Source of the DNA: Clostridia bacterium
GTDB lineage: Bacteria > Bacillota > Clostridia > TANB77 > CAG-508
Direction of reading: 5' to 3'
Assembly (NCBI GenBank): GCA_900754285.1
Contig: CAAECB010000058.1
Coordinates: forward strand, 1 to 47,161
DNA: 47,161 nucleotides
Part shown: positions 6,627-15,189 of the stretch, piece after piece
Layout of the letters: every line of letters starts with the position of its first letter
Position numbering within the stretch: position 1 is the first letter of the stretch
Made by a program: the position numbers and the translations under genes
The notes under the pieces: model-generated
Databases searched by the model: none
Seen by the model: the letters and a program-made list of their open reading frames with translations, nothing else
What the model was told of the DNA's origin: nothing

Positions 6627-9600
6627 TTATATTACTTTTTCTATATTTTCTTTTAATAGATTAAATCTATTAAGTGTATCAGCATTTTTACCGCAATATT
6701 CTCTATCTATTGTTTCGTTAGGTTCATAATTTATTGGAATATTATACAAATCAAATTGGTCTTTAGTTAAGTCTATATAGTGTCCATTTATTTTATTAAA
6801 ATAATGTGTTCCTCCCCCACTTACTTTTATTTTGTGAATTGTACCTCCAAATAAGTCATATACAAGAGTGGCAGTTATTGCACATTGTCCATAGGTTGGA
6901 TCATTTGATTTATTATACTCTGGGTCATTTTGTGCTGAAGGATATGCACTTTCTTTTGTCCAAGCTTTTAATAAAACTCCAAATAAATCATTAAGTGTAG
7001 ATATTTCATTAAATAACTTATTTACTACTGGCATTTCTCCAAATTCTTCTCCGTAATAATAAATATCTCTTCCTGATTCAGTCTTAAATTTACCTTTATT
7101 TTGTTCAAATGGGTCGTATTTTTCATCTTCTTCAGCTACTTGTAATAATTCACTATTATTATTTGCAAAATTATACAACTCTTCTTCATTAGAGAATCTG
7201 TTAGTCTTTATATATGTATGCTCTATTTGAGTATCATCATCTCTTTTTTTGCTTACTTCTATATGTTCGCCCATAAGTTCAGCTTGTAATACAACTGTTT
7301 GAACAGCTTCATCTGCCTTTGTTGGTGGATAATGATATTTTCTTAATAGTCTTTTTATTTCTCTTCTCATAAAAGCTCTAGCTGATTCTTTTTTCTCCCA
7401 ATCAACTGTTCTGTTTTTTCTAACTGTTTCTGTAAGTTCATGAGCTAATTGTATTAAAACTTCATCTTGCATTTCTTTTAATACATTAGGGTCTTTTACA
7501 AGAGCATCATAAAAAGCGTATTCATCATCGGTTAATCCTTTTTCTTTTCCTTCATTTTTTGCATTAACAACTTCCTTTGAAAGATTTAGTAGCTCTTCAA
7601 TGACTTCTGCACTTGTTATTAAGCGGTTATTATACTTTCTCATTATTTCAGCCATTTTTTGAGAGAATAGTTCCGATTTAACTAAATTAGTTCTTTTGAA
7701 AACTTTAATATTACCATCTATAAGTCTTTTTAATAATTCGGCTGCAATATTTTTATTTTTTGATTTTTTAATACTATCTAGGTATTCTTCTGATAATATT
7801 GAGATTTCTGGATTATTTCTTTCAGCTGCTTTAAAAATATCAATTATACCATCTTCTTGAATAGCTTGTTCTAATACTGTTAAAATTTTTTGATTTACCT
7901 CTGTGGTTGTCAAATGACCTTTTCCAGTTATCTTATTAACGCCAACTTTTACACCTTTAAAAAATTCTACTTCTAATTTTGTTTGCTCGTCTAATATAGA
8001 TCTAGCAAGAGTTTCAGCTTGAGATAGTGCTGTCGCTTCTGTAATAAAGTCTTTTTTTTCTTCTTCTTCTTTAGAAAGTATATAATTGATTCCGTCTGCA
8101 AGCGTTTTTAATCTTAATTGATTTGAACTGCTAAAAAATGCTTGATAATCAAAACCATAAAAGAAATCTTTCATTACTTCTAATTTTTCTTTTACAATTA
8201 CATAAGCTGCTGTGATATCTGGAATTTTATCTCTATCTCTATTGGTATATTCATTTAAAGCATTTCTTAAATCTGCTCCAATGCCTATATAATCAACAAT
8301 AAGTCCTGCTTCTTTATCTTTATATACTCTATTAACTCGAGCTATTGCTTGCATTAAGTTATGACCTCTCATAGGTTTATCTATATACATTGTTGCAAGG
8401 TCTGGAACATCAAATCCTGTTAGCCACATATCGACAACAATTACTATTTTTAAACTGCTCTTTTCTTCTTTAAATTCAACAGCTAAATCATCTCTATATT
8501 TTTTATTTCCTACAATATCATGCCAATCAGTAGGATCATCGTTATTATCGGTTAAGACAACTTTTACTTTGTCTTTCCATTCTGGTCTTTTCTCTAATAT
8601 TTCTTTATATAAATTTATTGCTATTTTTCTAGTCATGCAAACAATCATAGCTTTTCCATTAAGTATATCTTCTCTTTGCTCGTAATGCTCTATAATATCT
8701 TTTGATAGCATTTCTAAACGGTCTTGAGCGCCTATAACAGTTTCAAGTTTAGCAAGTTCTTCTTTAGATTTTGTTACTGTTTCAACATTTGCTTCATCGT
8801 TTTCAATTATGTAGTTATATTCGTCATCAATTTCTTTAAGAGCACTTTCGTCAAGCTTTAATTTTGCGACTCTATTTTCATAGTAGATAGGAACTGTTGC
8901 ATTATCTAATACAGCTTGGGTCATATCGTATATATCTATGTAATCTCCAAAAAGAAGCCTTGTATTTTTATCAGCATACTCTATGGGAGTTCCTGTAAAT
9001 GCTATGAAAGTAGCTTTTGGTAGACTATCTCTCATTTTTTTAGCATAACCTGTTTGAAATTCTCCAGTTTTTTTATTGAATTTCTTTTCTGTGCTATATT
9101 GACTCCTATGAGCTTCGTCAACTATGAATATTATATTTTCACGATCAGAAATTATATCGTCCCCTTCTTCAAATTTTTGTATAGTCGTAAATATAATTCC
9201 TCCTGCATTAACGCTTAATAGTTCTTTTAATTTTTTTCTGTTTGCTGCATGTTGAGTTTTTTGTGGTAGTATTTCTCTATTGGTATTTGCAAATGTTTCA
9301 TATAATTGATTATCTAAATCGTTTCTATCTGTTAAAACAACAATGGTTGGATTGTTTAAACTTGGAATTTTAGATAATTTTCCAGTATAAAATACCATTG
9401 CAAAACTTTTTCCAGAGCCTTGAGTATGCCATACAACACCTGCTTTTCCAGTATGTTCATCTAAAGCTTTTAATGTGCTTTTTATTGATTTTTCTACTGC
9501 AAAATATTGATGATATCCTGCAAGTATTTTAATTCTTCCTTTTTCTTTATTTTGAAATAATATAAAATTGCTAATAATATCAATTAGTCTATCTTTTCTA

Positions 9601-10271
9601 AATACGCCATTTAACAATACATCTATTTGATTTATATTATCTTCAGGTTTTTCTCCGTTTTTAGACTTCCATGTCATAAATCTATTAAAATCTGCTGTTA
9701 TAGTTCCAATTCTTGCATTTATGCCATCACTAATTACACTAAAAGCATTATAATAAAATAATGTTTTTATATCTTCTTGATAATTTTTTATTTGATTATA
9801 GGCATTTTCGATAGTTGTATCTTCATTTATTGCATTTTTTAACTCAAAAACAATTAGAGGGATTCCGTTTATAAATACAACGACATCAGGTCTTTTTTCC
9901 TTATATTCAATTACTGTATATTGGTTTAATACTTGAAATAGGTTATTGTCTATATTTTCTTTATCTATTAGTTTAGCAACAAAAGTTTTATCTCCTTCAA
10001 TAGGAACTTCCACACCTGCATATAACATGTGATAAAATTCATAATTAGCCTCTACTAAATCAATAGCGTGAAAGTTTCTTATTTTTCTATAAACTTCATC
10101 AGCAATATCTTCAGTTATGCCTTTATTTATTTTATATAGAGATTCATAAAATACATCTTTTAGTATAGCTTCTTTGTAATCTCTTTCAATATCAGGTGCA
10201 TACTGATATTCATAACCTAATTCTTTTAATTGTTCAATTATAGCTTGTTCAACATTATCTTCTTTGAACAT
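6627..10271 (-). CDS. hsdR: Type I restriction enzyme R subunit fused to a C-terminal YunG-like domain
   Basis: The motor/nuclease subunit of a type I restriction system, 1214 residues. The N-terminal nuclease has Asp129 and Glu143-x-Lys145 (PDVVVFI, VFELK). The superfamily 2 helicase has Walker A TQGSGKS (283-289), DEAH (385-388), FTGTP and a QAIARVNRVY motif VI, followed by helical HsdM-interacting regions to about residue 1060. The last 120 residues (1093-1214) are not normal HsdR: they resemble YunG, with a conserved GQCAIT (Cys1130), GGTHYFN (His1156) and HYIDLT (Asp1167), a Cys-His-Asp order typical of papain-like folds. It lies downstream of the split hsdS and is likely co-transcribed with hsdM and hsdS. 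Confidence 0.95.
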   Translation of the reverse strand: MFKEDNVEQAIIEQLKELGYEYQYAPDIERDYKEAILKDVFYESLYKINKGITEDIADEVYRKIRNFHAIDLVEANYEFYHMLYAGVEVPIEGDKTFVAKLIDKENIDNNLFQVLNQYTVIEYKEKRPDVVVFINGIPLIVFELKNAINEDTTIENAYNQIKNYQEDIKTLFYYNAFSVISDGINARIGTITADFNRFMTWKSKNGEKPEDNINQIDVLLNGVFRKDRLIDIISNFILFQNKEKGRIKILAGYHQYFAVEKSIKSTLKALDEHTGKAGVVWHTQGSGKSFAMVFYTGKLSKIPSLNNPTIVVLTDRNDLDNQLYETFANTNREILPQKTQHAANRKKLKELLSVNAGGIIFTTIQKFEEGDDIISDRENIIFIVDEAHRSQYSTEKKFNKKTGEFQTGYAKKMRDSLPKATFIAFTGTPIEYADKNTRLLFGDYIDIYDMTQAVLDNATVPIYYENRVAKLKLDESALKEIDDEYNYIIENDEANVETVTKSKEELAKLETVIGAQDRLEMLSKDIIEHYEQREDILNGKAMIVCMTRKIAINLYKEILEKRPEWKDKVKVVLTDNNDDPTDWHDIVGNKKYRDDLAVEFKEEKSSLKIVIVVDMWLTGFDVPDLATMYIDKPMRGHNLMQAIARVNRVYKDKEAGLIVDYIGIGADLRNALNEYTNRDRDKIPDITAAYVIVKEKLEVMKDFFYGFDYQAFFSSSNQLRLKTLADGINYILSKEEEEKKDFITEATALSQAETLARSILDEQTKLEVEFFKGVKVGVNKITGKGHLTTTEVNQKILTVLEQAIQEDGIIDIFKAAERNNPEISILSEEYLDSIKKSKNKNIAAELLKRLIDGNIKVFKRTNLVKSELFSQKMAEIMRKYNNRLITSAEVIEELLNLSKEVVNAKNEGKEKGLTDDEYAFYDALVKDPNVLKEMQDEVLIQLAHELTETVRKNRTVDWEKKESARAFMRREIKRLLRKYHYPPTKADEAVQTVVLQAELMGEHIEVSKKRDDDTQIEHTYIKTNRFSNEEELYNFANNNSELLQVAEEDEKYDPFEQNKGKFKTESGRDIYYYGEEFGEMPVVNKLFNEISTLNDLFGVLLKAWTKESAYPSAQNDPEYNKSNDPTYGQCAITATLVYDLFGGTIHKIKVSGGGTHYFNKINGHYIDLTKDQFDLYNIPINYEPNETIDREYCGKNADTLNRFNLLKENIEKVI

Positions 10272-10309
10272 TTTTCTATTCCCCCTATCTTGTTTGTTCT
10301 TTTGTGTTT

Positions 10310-10385
10310 ACAAATAACAATTTGTATGACTAAATTTCAACTTTATCTAAGTCTATTTCACCATTCATTAGCTTTGGTAGTAATG
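10310..10385. repeat. Direct repeat copy A (3' end of the split hsdS)
   Basis: About 75 bp nearly identical to 12561-12636, covering the last codons of each hsdS (LPKLMNGEIDLDKVEI) plus 20 bp past the stop, ACAAATAACAATTTGTATGA. The core ACAAAT-AACA-ATTTGT is palindromic and resembles the central hsdS site at 13167-13190. It is a candidate recombination site in direct orientation with copy C. Confidence 0.7.
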
Positions 10386-10938
10386 TATATCTAATTTGTT
10401 CTAGCGTTGAAATTTTACAACAATTTTCTTTATATTTTTTCATCAATATTGATAAACTGTTTTCTAGTATTTTTAAATTATCTTGATCTGGAATAATAAA
10501 TTTTAGTTTATTCATATTTTCTTGGTTTATTTTAGGTTGAACAGCTCCAGTTACGAGAGATTTAACATCTGTATTTCTTAATGCAAAATATAAATACTCA
10601 TTTGAAACTATACTTCCTTGCAATACATGAGCATGATTATTAGCCCAAAATTTTCCCCATATATATTGTAAAACTGGCTTATTATCATCAGTAATAACTG
10701 TTCCATCTTCTCCCATAAGAATATATGTATCATCAAACAAATAATTATCAACATAGTCTATAATAGAAGTTGCCCCATAATATGGATAAGTACCTTTATG
10801 TTCTTCTCTTTCTCTACTAGACATTGGTTTCCTTTTTGAGTCAAAATTATTTGATATTTCTTTTAATGTTTTTACACTCCATTCTTTTTTAGAATCATTA
10901 AAAAAATTATTATAAATCAAATCTCCTAATTGCAACAA
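10330..10938 (-). CDS. hsdS: HsdS 3' half (one target-recognition domain), cut off from its 5' half
   Basis: About 202 residues with one target-recognition domain and the conserved HsdS C-terminal tail (LLPKLMNGEIDLDKVEI, identical to the tail of the intact HsdS). The nominal start is a TTG without a ribosome site; the frame really begins at a QINNNLLQLGDL segment, the normal centre of an HsdS. A 44-bp duplication between 10936 and 10980 shifts the frame relative to the upstream 5' half (10968-11510), so the second hsdS is broken here. Its recognition domain (FDSKRKPMSSRE, GTYPYYGATSIID, KFWANNHAHVLQG) resembles the first domain of the intact HsdS, showing domain exchange between positions. 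Best seen as a silent specificity cassette. Confidence 0.8.
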   Translation of the reverse strand: MLQLGDLIYNNFFNDSKKEWSVKTLKEISNNFDSKRKPMSSREREEHKGTYPYYGATSIIDYVDNYLFDDTYILMGEDGTVITDDNKPVLQYIWGKFWANNHAHVLQGSIVSNEYLYFALRNTDVKSLVTGAVQPKINQENMNKLKFIIPDQDNLKILENSLSILMKKYKENCCKISTLEQIRYTLLPKLMNGEIDLDKVEI

Positions 10939-10998
10939 ATTATTATTTATCTGTGCTTATTTGTAAATTATGCTACTAGCAAATTATTATTTGTATGC
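10936..10998. repeat. 44-bp offset tandem duplication splitting the second hsdS (sites B2 and B1)
   Basis: CAAATTATTATTT starts at 10936 (B2) and again at 10980 (B1, continuing GTATGCC). Each copy is the central HsdS NNNL codons and matches the core of the palindrome at 13167-13190. The 44-bp offset is not a multiple of three, so it frameshifts the gene. Removing one copy would join HTNNNLL to QLGDL and restore a full hsdS. Confidence 0.7.
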
Positions 10999-11510
10999 CT
11001 ATTTAATACAATTTTGTTCGTTATAGTTTCCAATATTTTTACAACTTTATCTTGATATGTTCTTTCAGGAAGTTCGATTTCCAAATCTCCGTACATTTTA
11101 GCGTTAATATTTCCTCGTGTACTGCCTGTTTGTATTTCCTTAACCCAATTTTTATACTTATTTGATAAAGTATAATATTTAATATATTTTGGATTAACTT
11201 TCTTCTCATCAAGACTAAATTTTATCAAGAATCCTGCATATACTAAATCTTTTATTGTTCCATCATAGAAAAATGATTTTCCTGTACTATTTCCAGTTCT
11301 CGCAAAGCAAATATCATTTTCTTTTAGTAAATAATCTTTAGCATTTATATCTTCAACAGATTTTAATTCATTTTCGTTTATTGTTCCATCTTCATTTATG
11401 TCTGTTATTCTTAAATATTTATATAAATTACTTTTATAATCAACCGCAGCAGCTCCAATTCCATAGTTACCTTGCCCAATTGATATGTCTTTTAGTTTTA
11501 CTAAATTCAT
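10968..11510 (-). CDS. hsdS: HsdS 5' half (N-terminal target-recognition domain)
   Basis: A 180-residue HsdS half: a single recognition domain (YKYLRITDIN, NDICFARTGNSTGKSFFYDG, TGSTRGNINAKMYGDLEIELP) followed by the central coiled helix ending HTNNNLLVA and a stop. The start has AGGTGG five bases upstream, lying inside the end of the recombinase gene (stop at 11520), so translation is coupled. Its last codons coincide with site B1. The frame is broken from its 3' partner (10330-10938) by a 44-bp duplication. A half-HsdS can sometimes work as a dimer, so this product may be active or may be a stored cassette. Confidence 0.8.
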   Translation of the reverse strand: MNLVKLKDISIGQGNYGIGAAAVDYKSNLYKYLRITDINEDGTINENELKSVEDINAKDYLLKENDICFARTGNSTGKSFFYDGTIKDLVYAGFLIKFSLDEKKVNPKYIKYYTLSNKYKNWVKEIQTGSTRGNINAKMYGDLEIELPERTYQDKVVKILETITNKIVLNRHTNNNLLVA

Positions 11511-11519
11511 TTATTCCAC

Positions 11520-12521
11520 CTATCCTATATATTTTCTATGTGAATTTTTTACATTATTCTGATTAACCATCGCATAATGCATGGTTGTTTCTATTTTGAC
11601 ATGTCCTAATAGTTTTTGAACTTGTTCTATTGGCATTCCTTTATCAATAGCCATTGTTGCTAAAGTTCTTCTGAATTTATGAGGATGTACTTTGTTTATA
11701 TTTGTTTCAAATCCTAAATTCCTTACTATTCTCTCTATTCCTGAAATAGACAATCTTTGATGAGGCTTATTTTTTGAAACAAACAAAGCATTTTTATTAT
11801 CTTTTCTTGATTCAATATATTGTTTTAAATGTATTTTTGTTCTTGCATCAAAATATACTTCACGCTGTTTGTTTCCTTTGCCTTGAACTATACAGGCTCT
11901 TTCTTCAAAGTTTATATCCTCTTGATTTAAGTTTACTAATTCCCCTACTCTAATTCCAGTTGAATATAATAATTCAATCATTGCTAAATCTCGAATAAAC
12001 TTGCATTCATCTCTCATAGTTTCAATATTTTCATCTGAAAAGGTTTCTTTTACTAAAGTTGCAGTTTTTACTCTGTGAATTCGTCTAACTGGGCTTTTTA
12101 TAATATAATCTTCATCTTCGAGCCATGAGAAAAAACTTGAGAATATTCGTCTTAAATTATCTATTGTTACACTACTACATTTATGTAATTCTTTATAATC
12201 AGACAAGTATTTTCTAATATCTTCAGTTGTTACAAGCTTTATGTTCTTGTCTAATTTTGTAATTAAATTTTCAATGTTTTCCCTGTAATATTTTATAGTT
12301 CTTATAGAGCAACCTTCGACTTCTTTAGCAGATAAAAAGGAATTTATGTATTTTTCATTAGTATTTTGTTCTTCTTTTTTCTTCATTTCATCAGTTAGTA
12401 TTTTTATTTCAATACTCTTAAACTGAATTATTAGTACATTTTTCAATAATTCTAGCTGATAATTAGTCAAATTATTGGACATCTCATTTGTAATTGTTAA
12501 GATTATTTGTTCTTTTTCCAT
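11520..12521 (-). CDS. Tyrosine recombinase of the hsdS locus (specificity switching)
   Basis: A 333-residue XerC/D-like recombinase lying between two hsdS copies. An N-terminal helical extension (1-55) is followed by the core-binding domain and a complete catalytic domain: Arg in TGIRVGELV, Lys in GKGNKQRE, HKFR (His281, Arg284), LLGH (His307) and Tyr316 in MHYAMV. Recombinases in this position shuffle recognition domains in phase-variable type I systems (known for several Firmicutes). Its ribosome site lies in the loop of a perfect 10-bp inverted repeat (12522-12549) that ends at the ATG, suggesting tight control. It sits 59 bp after the intact hsdS and 9 bp before the next hsdS half. Confidence 0.9.
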   Translation of the reverse strand: MEKEQIILTITNEMSNNLTNYQLELLKNVLIIQFKSIEIKILTDEMKKKEEQNTNEKYINSFLSAKEVEGCSIRTIKYYRENIENLITKLDKNIKLVTTEDIRKYLSDYKELHKCSSVTIDNLRRIFSSFFSWLEDEDYIIKSPVRRIHRVKTATLVKETFSDENIETMRDECKFIRDLAMIELLYSTGIRVGELVNLNQEDINFEERACIVQGKGNKQREVYFDARTKIHLKQYIESRKDNKNALFVSKNKPHQRLSISGIERIVRNLGFETNINKVHPHKFRRTLATMAIDKGMPIEQVQKLLGHVKIETTMHYAMVNQNNVKNSHRKYIG

Positions 12522-12549
12522 ATAATATTGCTCCTTTCAGCAATATTAT
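12522..12549 (-). promoter_or_regulatory. Inverted repeat enclosing the recombinase ribosome binding site
   Basis: Perfect 10-bp arms ATAATATTGC / GCAATATTAT surround an 8-nt loop that on the minus strand is TGAAAGGA. The Shine-Dalgarno AAAGGAG is therefore within the loop and the stem base, and the ATG follows the stem at once. In RNA this hairpin would limit ribosome access; in DNA it could be an operator or recombinase site. Confidence 0.7.
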
Positions 12550-12560
12550 ACTTCATAATA

Positions 12561-12636
12561 ACAAATAACAATTTGTATGACTAAATTTCGACTTTATCTA
12601 GGTCTATTTCTCCATTCATAAGTTTTGGTAGTAGAG
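12561..12636. repeat. Direct repeat copy C (3' end of the intact hsdS)
   Basis: This is the partner of 10310-10385 in the same orientation. The first 29 bp match exactly (ACAAATAACAATTTGTATGA and onward). Later mismatches are scattered through the HsdS tail codons. Confidence 0.7.
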
Positions 12637-13660
12637 TAGCTCTAATATTTGCTAAATTTATATTTTCGATTAAATTGTGTTGAATTCTATCTAAAATAAT
12701 TTTATATTTTTCTTGATTTTCAACTTTTATAATAGGTATTCCAAGTGTGTTTATAAATGCTTTATCTGTATGTGGAATAGCAGAACCTGTATTTTTATTC
12801 TTTATTATCTCTGAATATTTTTTTAAAACGAAAAAAACATATTCTTTTGTATAATTATCGTTAATTATATCTATTTTTGCTAAAGTAGATCCTACAATCC
12901 CATAATCTGAAAAATAAACTTCTCCACTACTAGCTCCATCCATTACCATTAAAATATCGTTATTTGCAATTATTGTTTTTTCTGGATTTGCATAAGTTAC
13001 TTCCTGATTATTTATACAAGCAATTGTTAAATATTTAAGAAAGTTATCATTCTTAATATTAACAATTTCAATAGGCTTTTTACCTTTTATAAATTTAATA
13101 ACATTGTGTAGCAATTCTATGTTATTATTTGAGTCAAAATCAGTTGCTAATAAGCTATTAGCTATTGCATACAAATTATTATTTGTATGCGTATTTAAGT
13201 TAATTTTTTTATCTATATTTTTTAATATTTTTACTGCTTGCTTTTGATAATATATATTTGGAATCTTTAGATTTATTTTTAACATATTTGACTGATTTAA
13301 TTTTGGCTGTGTTGTGCCTGTTATATAAGGCTTTATATCAGTATTTAATAACAAATAATATAAATATTCTAATACACATTTTTCATTAGTTTGAAAAATA
13401 TGAGCGTGATTATTAAGCCAAAATTTTCCACTTACTAAATTTGCTATTGGTTTTACATTACTTCGTAAGTTTTCTCCATCTTCTGCTAAAAGAATGTATT
13501 TTCCATCAAATATAAAATTATCTATCGAATCAATTATTTCCTGCGCTCCATAATATGGATAATTACCTTTTCTGGTTTCTCTTTGCATAGCAGAAAGTGG
13601 TTTTCTTTTATTATCATAGCAAATAATTAAATCTTCTAATTGATAATTGTTAAATTTCAT
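12581..13660 (-). CDS. hsdS: Type I restriction-modification specificity subunit (intact)
   Basis: A complete 359-residue HsdS that gives sequence specificity to the HsdM/HsdR complex. The first recognition domain (1-150: CYDNKRKPLSAMQRE, NYPYYGAQEIID, KFWLNNHAHIFQ, TQPKLNQSNMLKINLKIP) is followed by the central helix with HTNNNLYAIANSLL (about 157-170). A second, unrelated recognition domain and the tail LLPKLMNGEIDLDKVEI complete it. Its start overlaps the end of hsdM by 11 bp. The central helix codons form the 24-bp palindrome at 13167-13190. The first domain resembles the recognition domain kept in the separate 3' half-gene at 10330-10938, evidence of past exchange. Confidence 0.95.
   Translation of the reverse strand: MKFNNYQLEDLIICYDNKRKPLSAMQRETRKGNYPYYGAQEIIDSIDNFIFDGKYILLAEDGENLRSNVKPIANLVSGKFWLNNHAHIFQTNEKCVLEYLYYLLLNTDIKPYITGTTQPKLNQSNMLKINLKIPNIYYQKQAVKILKNIDKKINLNTHTNNNLYAIANSLLATDFDSNNNIELLHNVIKFIKGKKPIEIVNIKNDNFLKYLTIACINNQEVTYANPEKTIIANNDILMVMDGASSGEVYFSDYGIVGSTLAKIDIINDNYTKEYVFFVLKKYSEIIKNKNTGSAIPHTDKAFINTLGIPIIKVENQEKYKIILDRIQHNLIENINLANIRATLLPKLMNGEIDLDKVEI
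13167..13190. promoter_or_regulatory. 24-bp palindrome in the centre of hsdS (site D), candidate recombination core
   Basis: Perfect arms GCATACAAAT / ATTTGTATGC with spacer TATT, encoding the HTNNNLYA region of HsdS. Related sequences lie at 10980-10998 and 10936-10950 (split hsdS) and past both hsdS stops. A symmetric core with variable spacer next to a tyrosine recombinase is what a crossover site should look like. Confidence 0.7.
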
Positions 13661-15170
13661 ACCCTATCGCTCCTAACACTTTTTTTAACTCTATATTAAG
13701 AGCTTCTTCTTCTTTTAGTTGTTCTGATAATTCAGCAGTAAGTGTTTTCATTTTCTCTTCAAAAGGAATTCCATCGCCTTCATCTTCTGGAGTTCCAACA
13801 TATCTACCTGGAGTAAGAGCATAATTATTTTCTTTTACTTCATCAATAGTTGCAGATTTGCAGAAGCCTAATTCATCTTCATAATTAGAATCATTTCTCC
13901 AGTTATGATATGTTGTGGCTATTTTTGAAATATCTTCTTCAGTAAGTTCTCTAACTTTTCTATCTATCATTGAACCTAAATTTCTAGCATCTATAAATAA
14001 GATTTTATTTCTTGTTTTTTCATCTCTATTTCTTCTCATAATCCATAAAGAACAAGGAATTCCAGTAGCATAGAATAATTGACTTGGCATAGCAACTATA
14101 CATTCAACTACTCTACCTTCAATCATATTTTTTCGTATTTCCCCTTCTCCACTTGAATCACTTGCTAATGCTCCATTCGCTAATACTGTTCCTGCAACAC
14201 CATTTTCTGGGTTTAAATGATGAATCATGTGTTGCAACCATGCATAATTAGCATTTCCAACTGGAGGAATTCCATATTTCCATCTAACATCATCTCTTAA
14301 TTTGTCTCCGCCCCAATCTGAAATATTAAAAGGAGGATTTGCTAATATAAAATTAGCCTTCAACGATTTATGTAAGTCATTATGAAATGTATCTGCGTTT
14401 ATATCTCCTAAATTGCCTTCTATTTGTCTAATAGCAAGATTCATTTTAGCAAGTTTCCATGTTGTTGGATTTAATTCTTGACCATATACAGAAACTTCTC
14501 TTGAATTTCCTTGATGTTTTTTTACAAACTCATAAGACTGTACGAACATTCCTCCAGAACCACAACAAGGATCATAAACAATTCCTTTATATGGTTCTAT
14601 CATTGAAACTAAAGTTCTAACAATACAAGAAGGTGTATAGAATTCTCCACCATTCTTACCTTCAGCAGAAGCAAATTTACTTAAGAAATATTCATATACT
14701 CTTCCTAACATGTCCACTTCTTTAGCTCTATCTGTTCCAATCTCTAAATTTGTAAACAAAGTAACAAGTTCTCCTAATCTTGTTTTGTCAATTTCAGGTC
14801 TAGAATAGTTTTTATTTAATACATTTTTTAATCTTGGATTCTCTTTTTCTATTAAATCCATAGCCTTATCTATTACTTGTCCTATTTCTGGGCTGTTGGT
14901 ATATTTTATTATTTCTTCCCATCTTGCTTCTTTTGGAATCCAGAAAACATTTTCTGAAAGATATTCGTCTTTATCTTCAGGATCGGCATATTCATCTTTT
15001 GCTATTTGTTGTTGTCTTACTTCAAATGCATCAGAAACATATTTTAAAAATATTAAACCTAAAGCAACATGTTTATATTCTGAAGAGTCCATACTCCCTC
15101 TTAATTTGTCAGCAGCTAACCATAATTTATCTTCATACCCAAGCAATGTGCTTGATTCTTTCTTTGCCAT
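13650..15170 (-). CDS. hsdM: Type I restriction-modification DNA methyltransferase subunit
   Basis: The adenine-N6 methyltransferase subunit, 506 residues, the normal length. The N-terminal HsdM domain (about 10-140) precedes the methylase domain with motif I DPCCGSGGMF (200-209) for S-adenosylmethionine and the catalytic motif IV NPPF (278-281). A C-terminal helical region ends just past the hsdS start, with an 11-bp overlap. It leads the run hsdM-hsdS-recombinase-hsdS'-hsdR on the minus strand, 20 bp after the small alpha-CTD-like gene. The promoter for the whole run is probably at 15705-15733. Confidence 0.96.
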   Translation of the reverse strand: MAKKESSTLLGYEDKLWLAADKLRGSMDSSEYKHVALGLIFLKYVSDAFEVRQQQIAKDEYADPEDKDEYLSENVFWIPKEARWEEIIKYTNSPEIGQVIDKAMDLIEKENPRLKNVLNKNYSRPEIDKTRLGELVTLFTNLEIGTDRAKEVDMLGRVYEYFLSKFASAEGKNGGEFYTPSCIVRTLVSMIEPYKGIVYDPCCGSGGMFVQSYEFVKKHQGNSREVSVYGQELNPTTWKLAKMNLAIRQIEGNLGDINADTFHNDLHKSLKANFILANPPFNISDWGGDKLRDDVRWKYGIPPVGNANYAWLQHMIHHLNPENGVAGTVLANGALASDSSGEGEIRKNMIEGRVVECIVAMPSQLFYATGIPCSLWIMRRNRDEKTRNKILFIDARNLGSMIDRKVRELTEEDISKIATTYHNWRNDSNYEDELGFCKSATIDEVKENNYALTPGRYVGTPEDEGDGIPFEEKMKTLTAELSEQLKEEEALNIELKKVLGAIGYEI

Positions 15171-15189
15171 TATTTATTCCTCCAATTTA

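Noticed and set aside
10310..13660. Classical hsdS inversion between inverted gene copies
   Set aside because: All hsdS pieces are on the minus strand and no plus-strand frame in this region resembles HsdS, so inversion would not make a useful gene. Direct-repeat exchange fits better.
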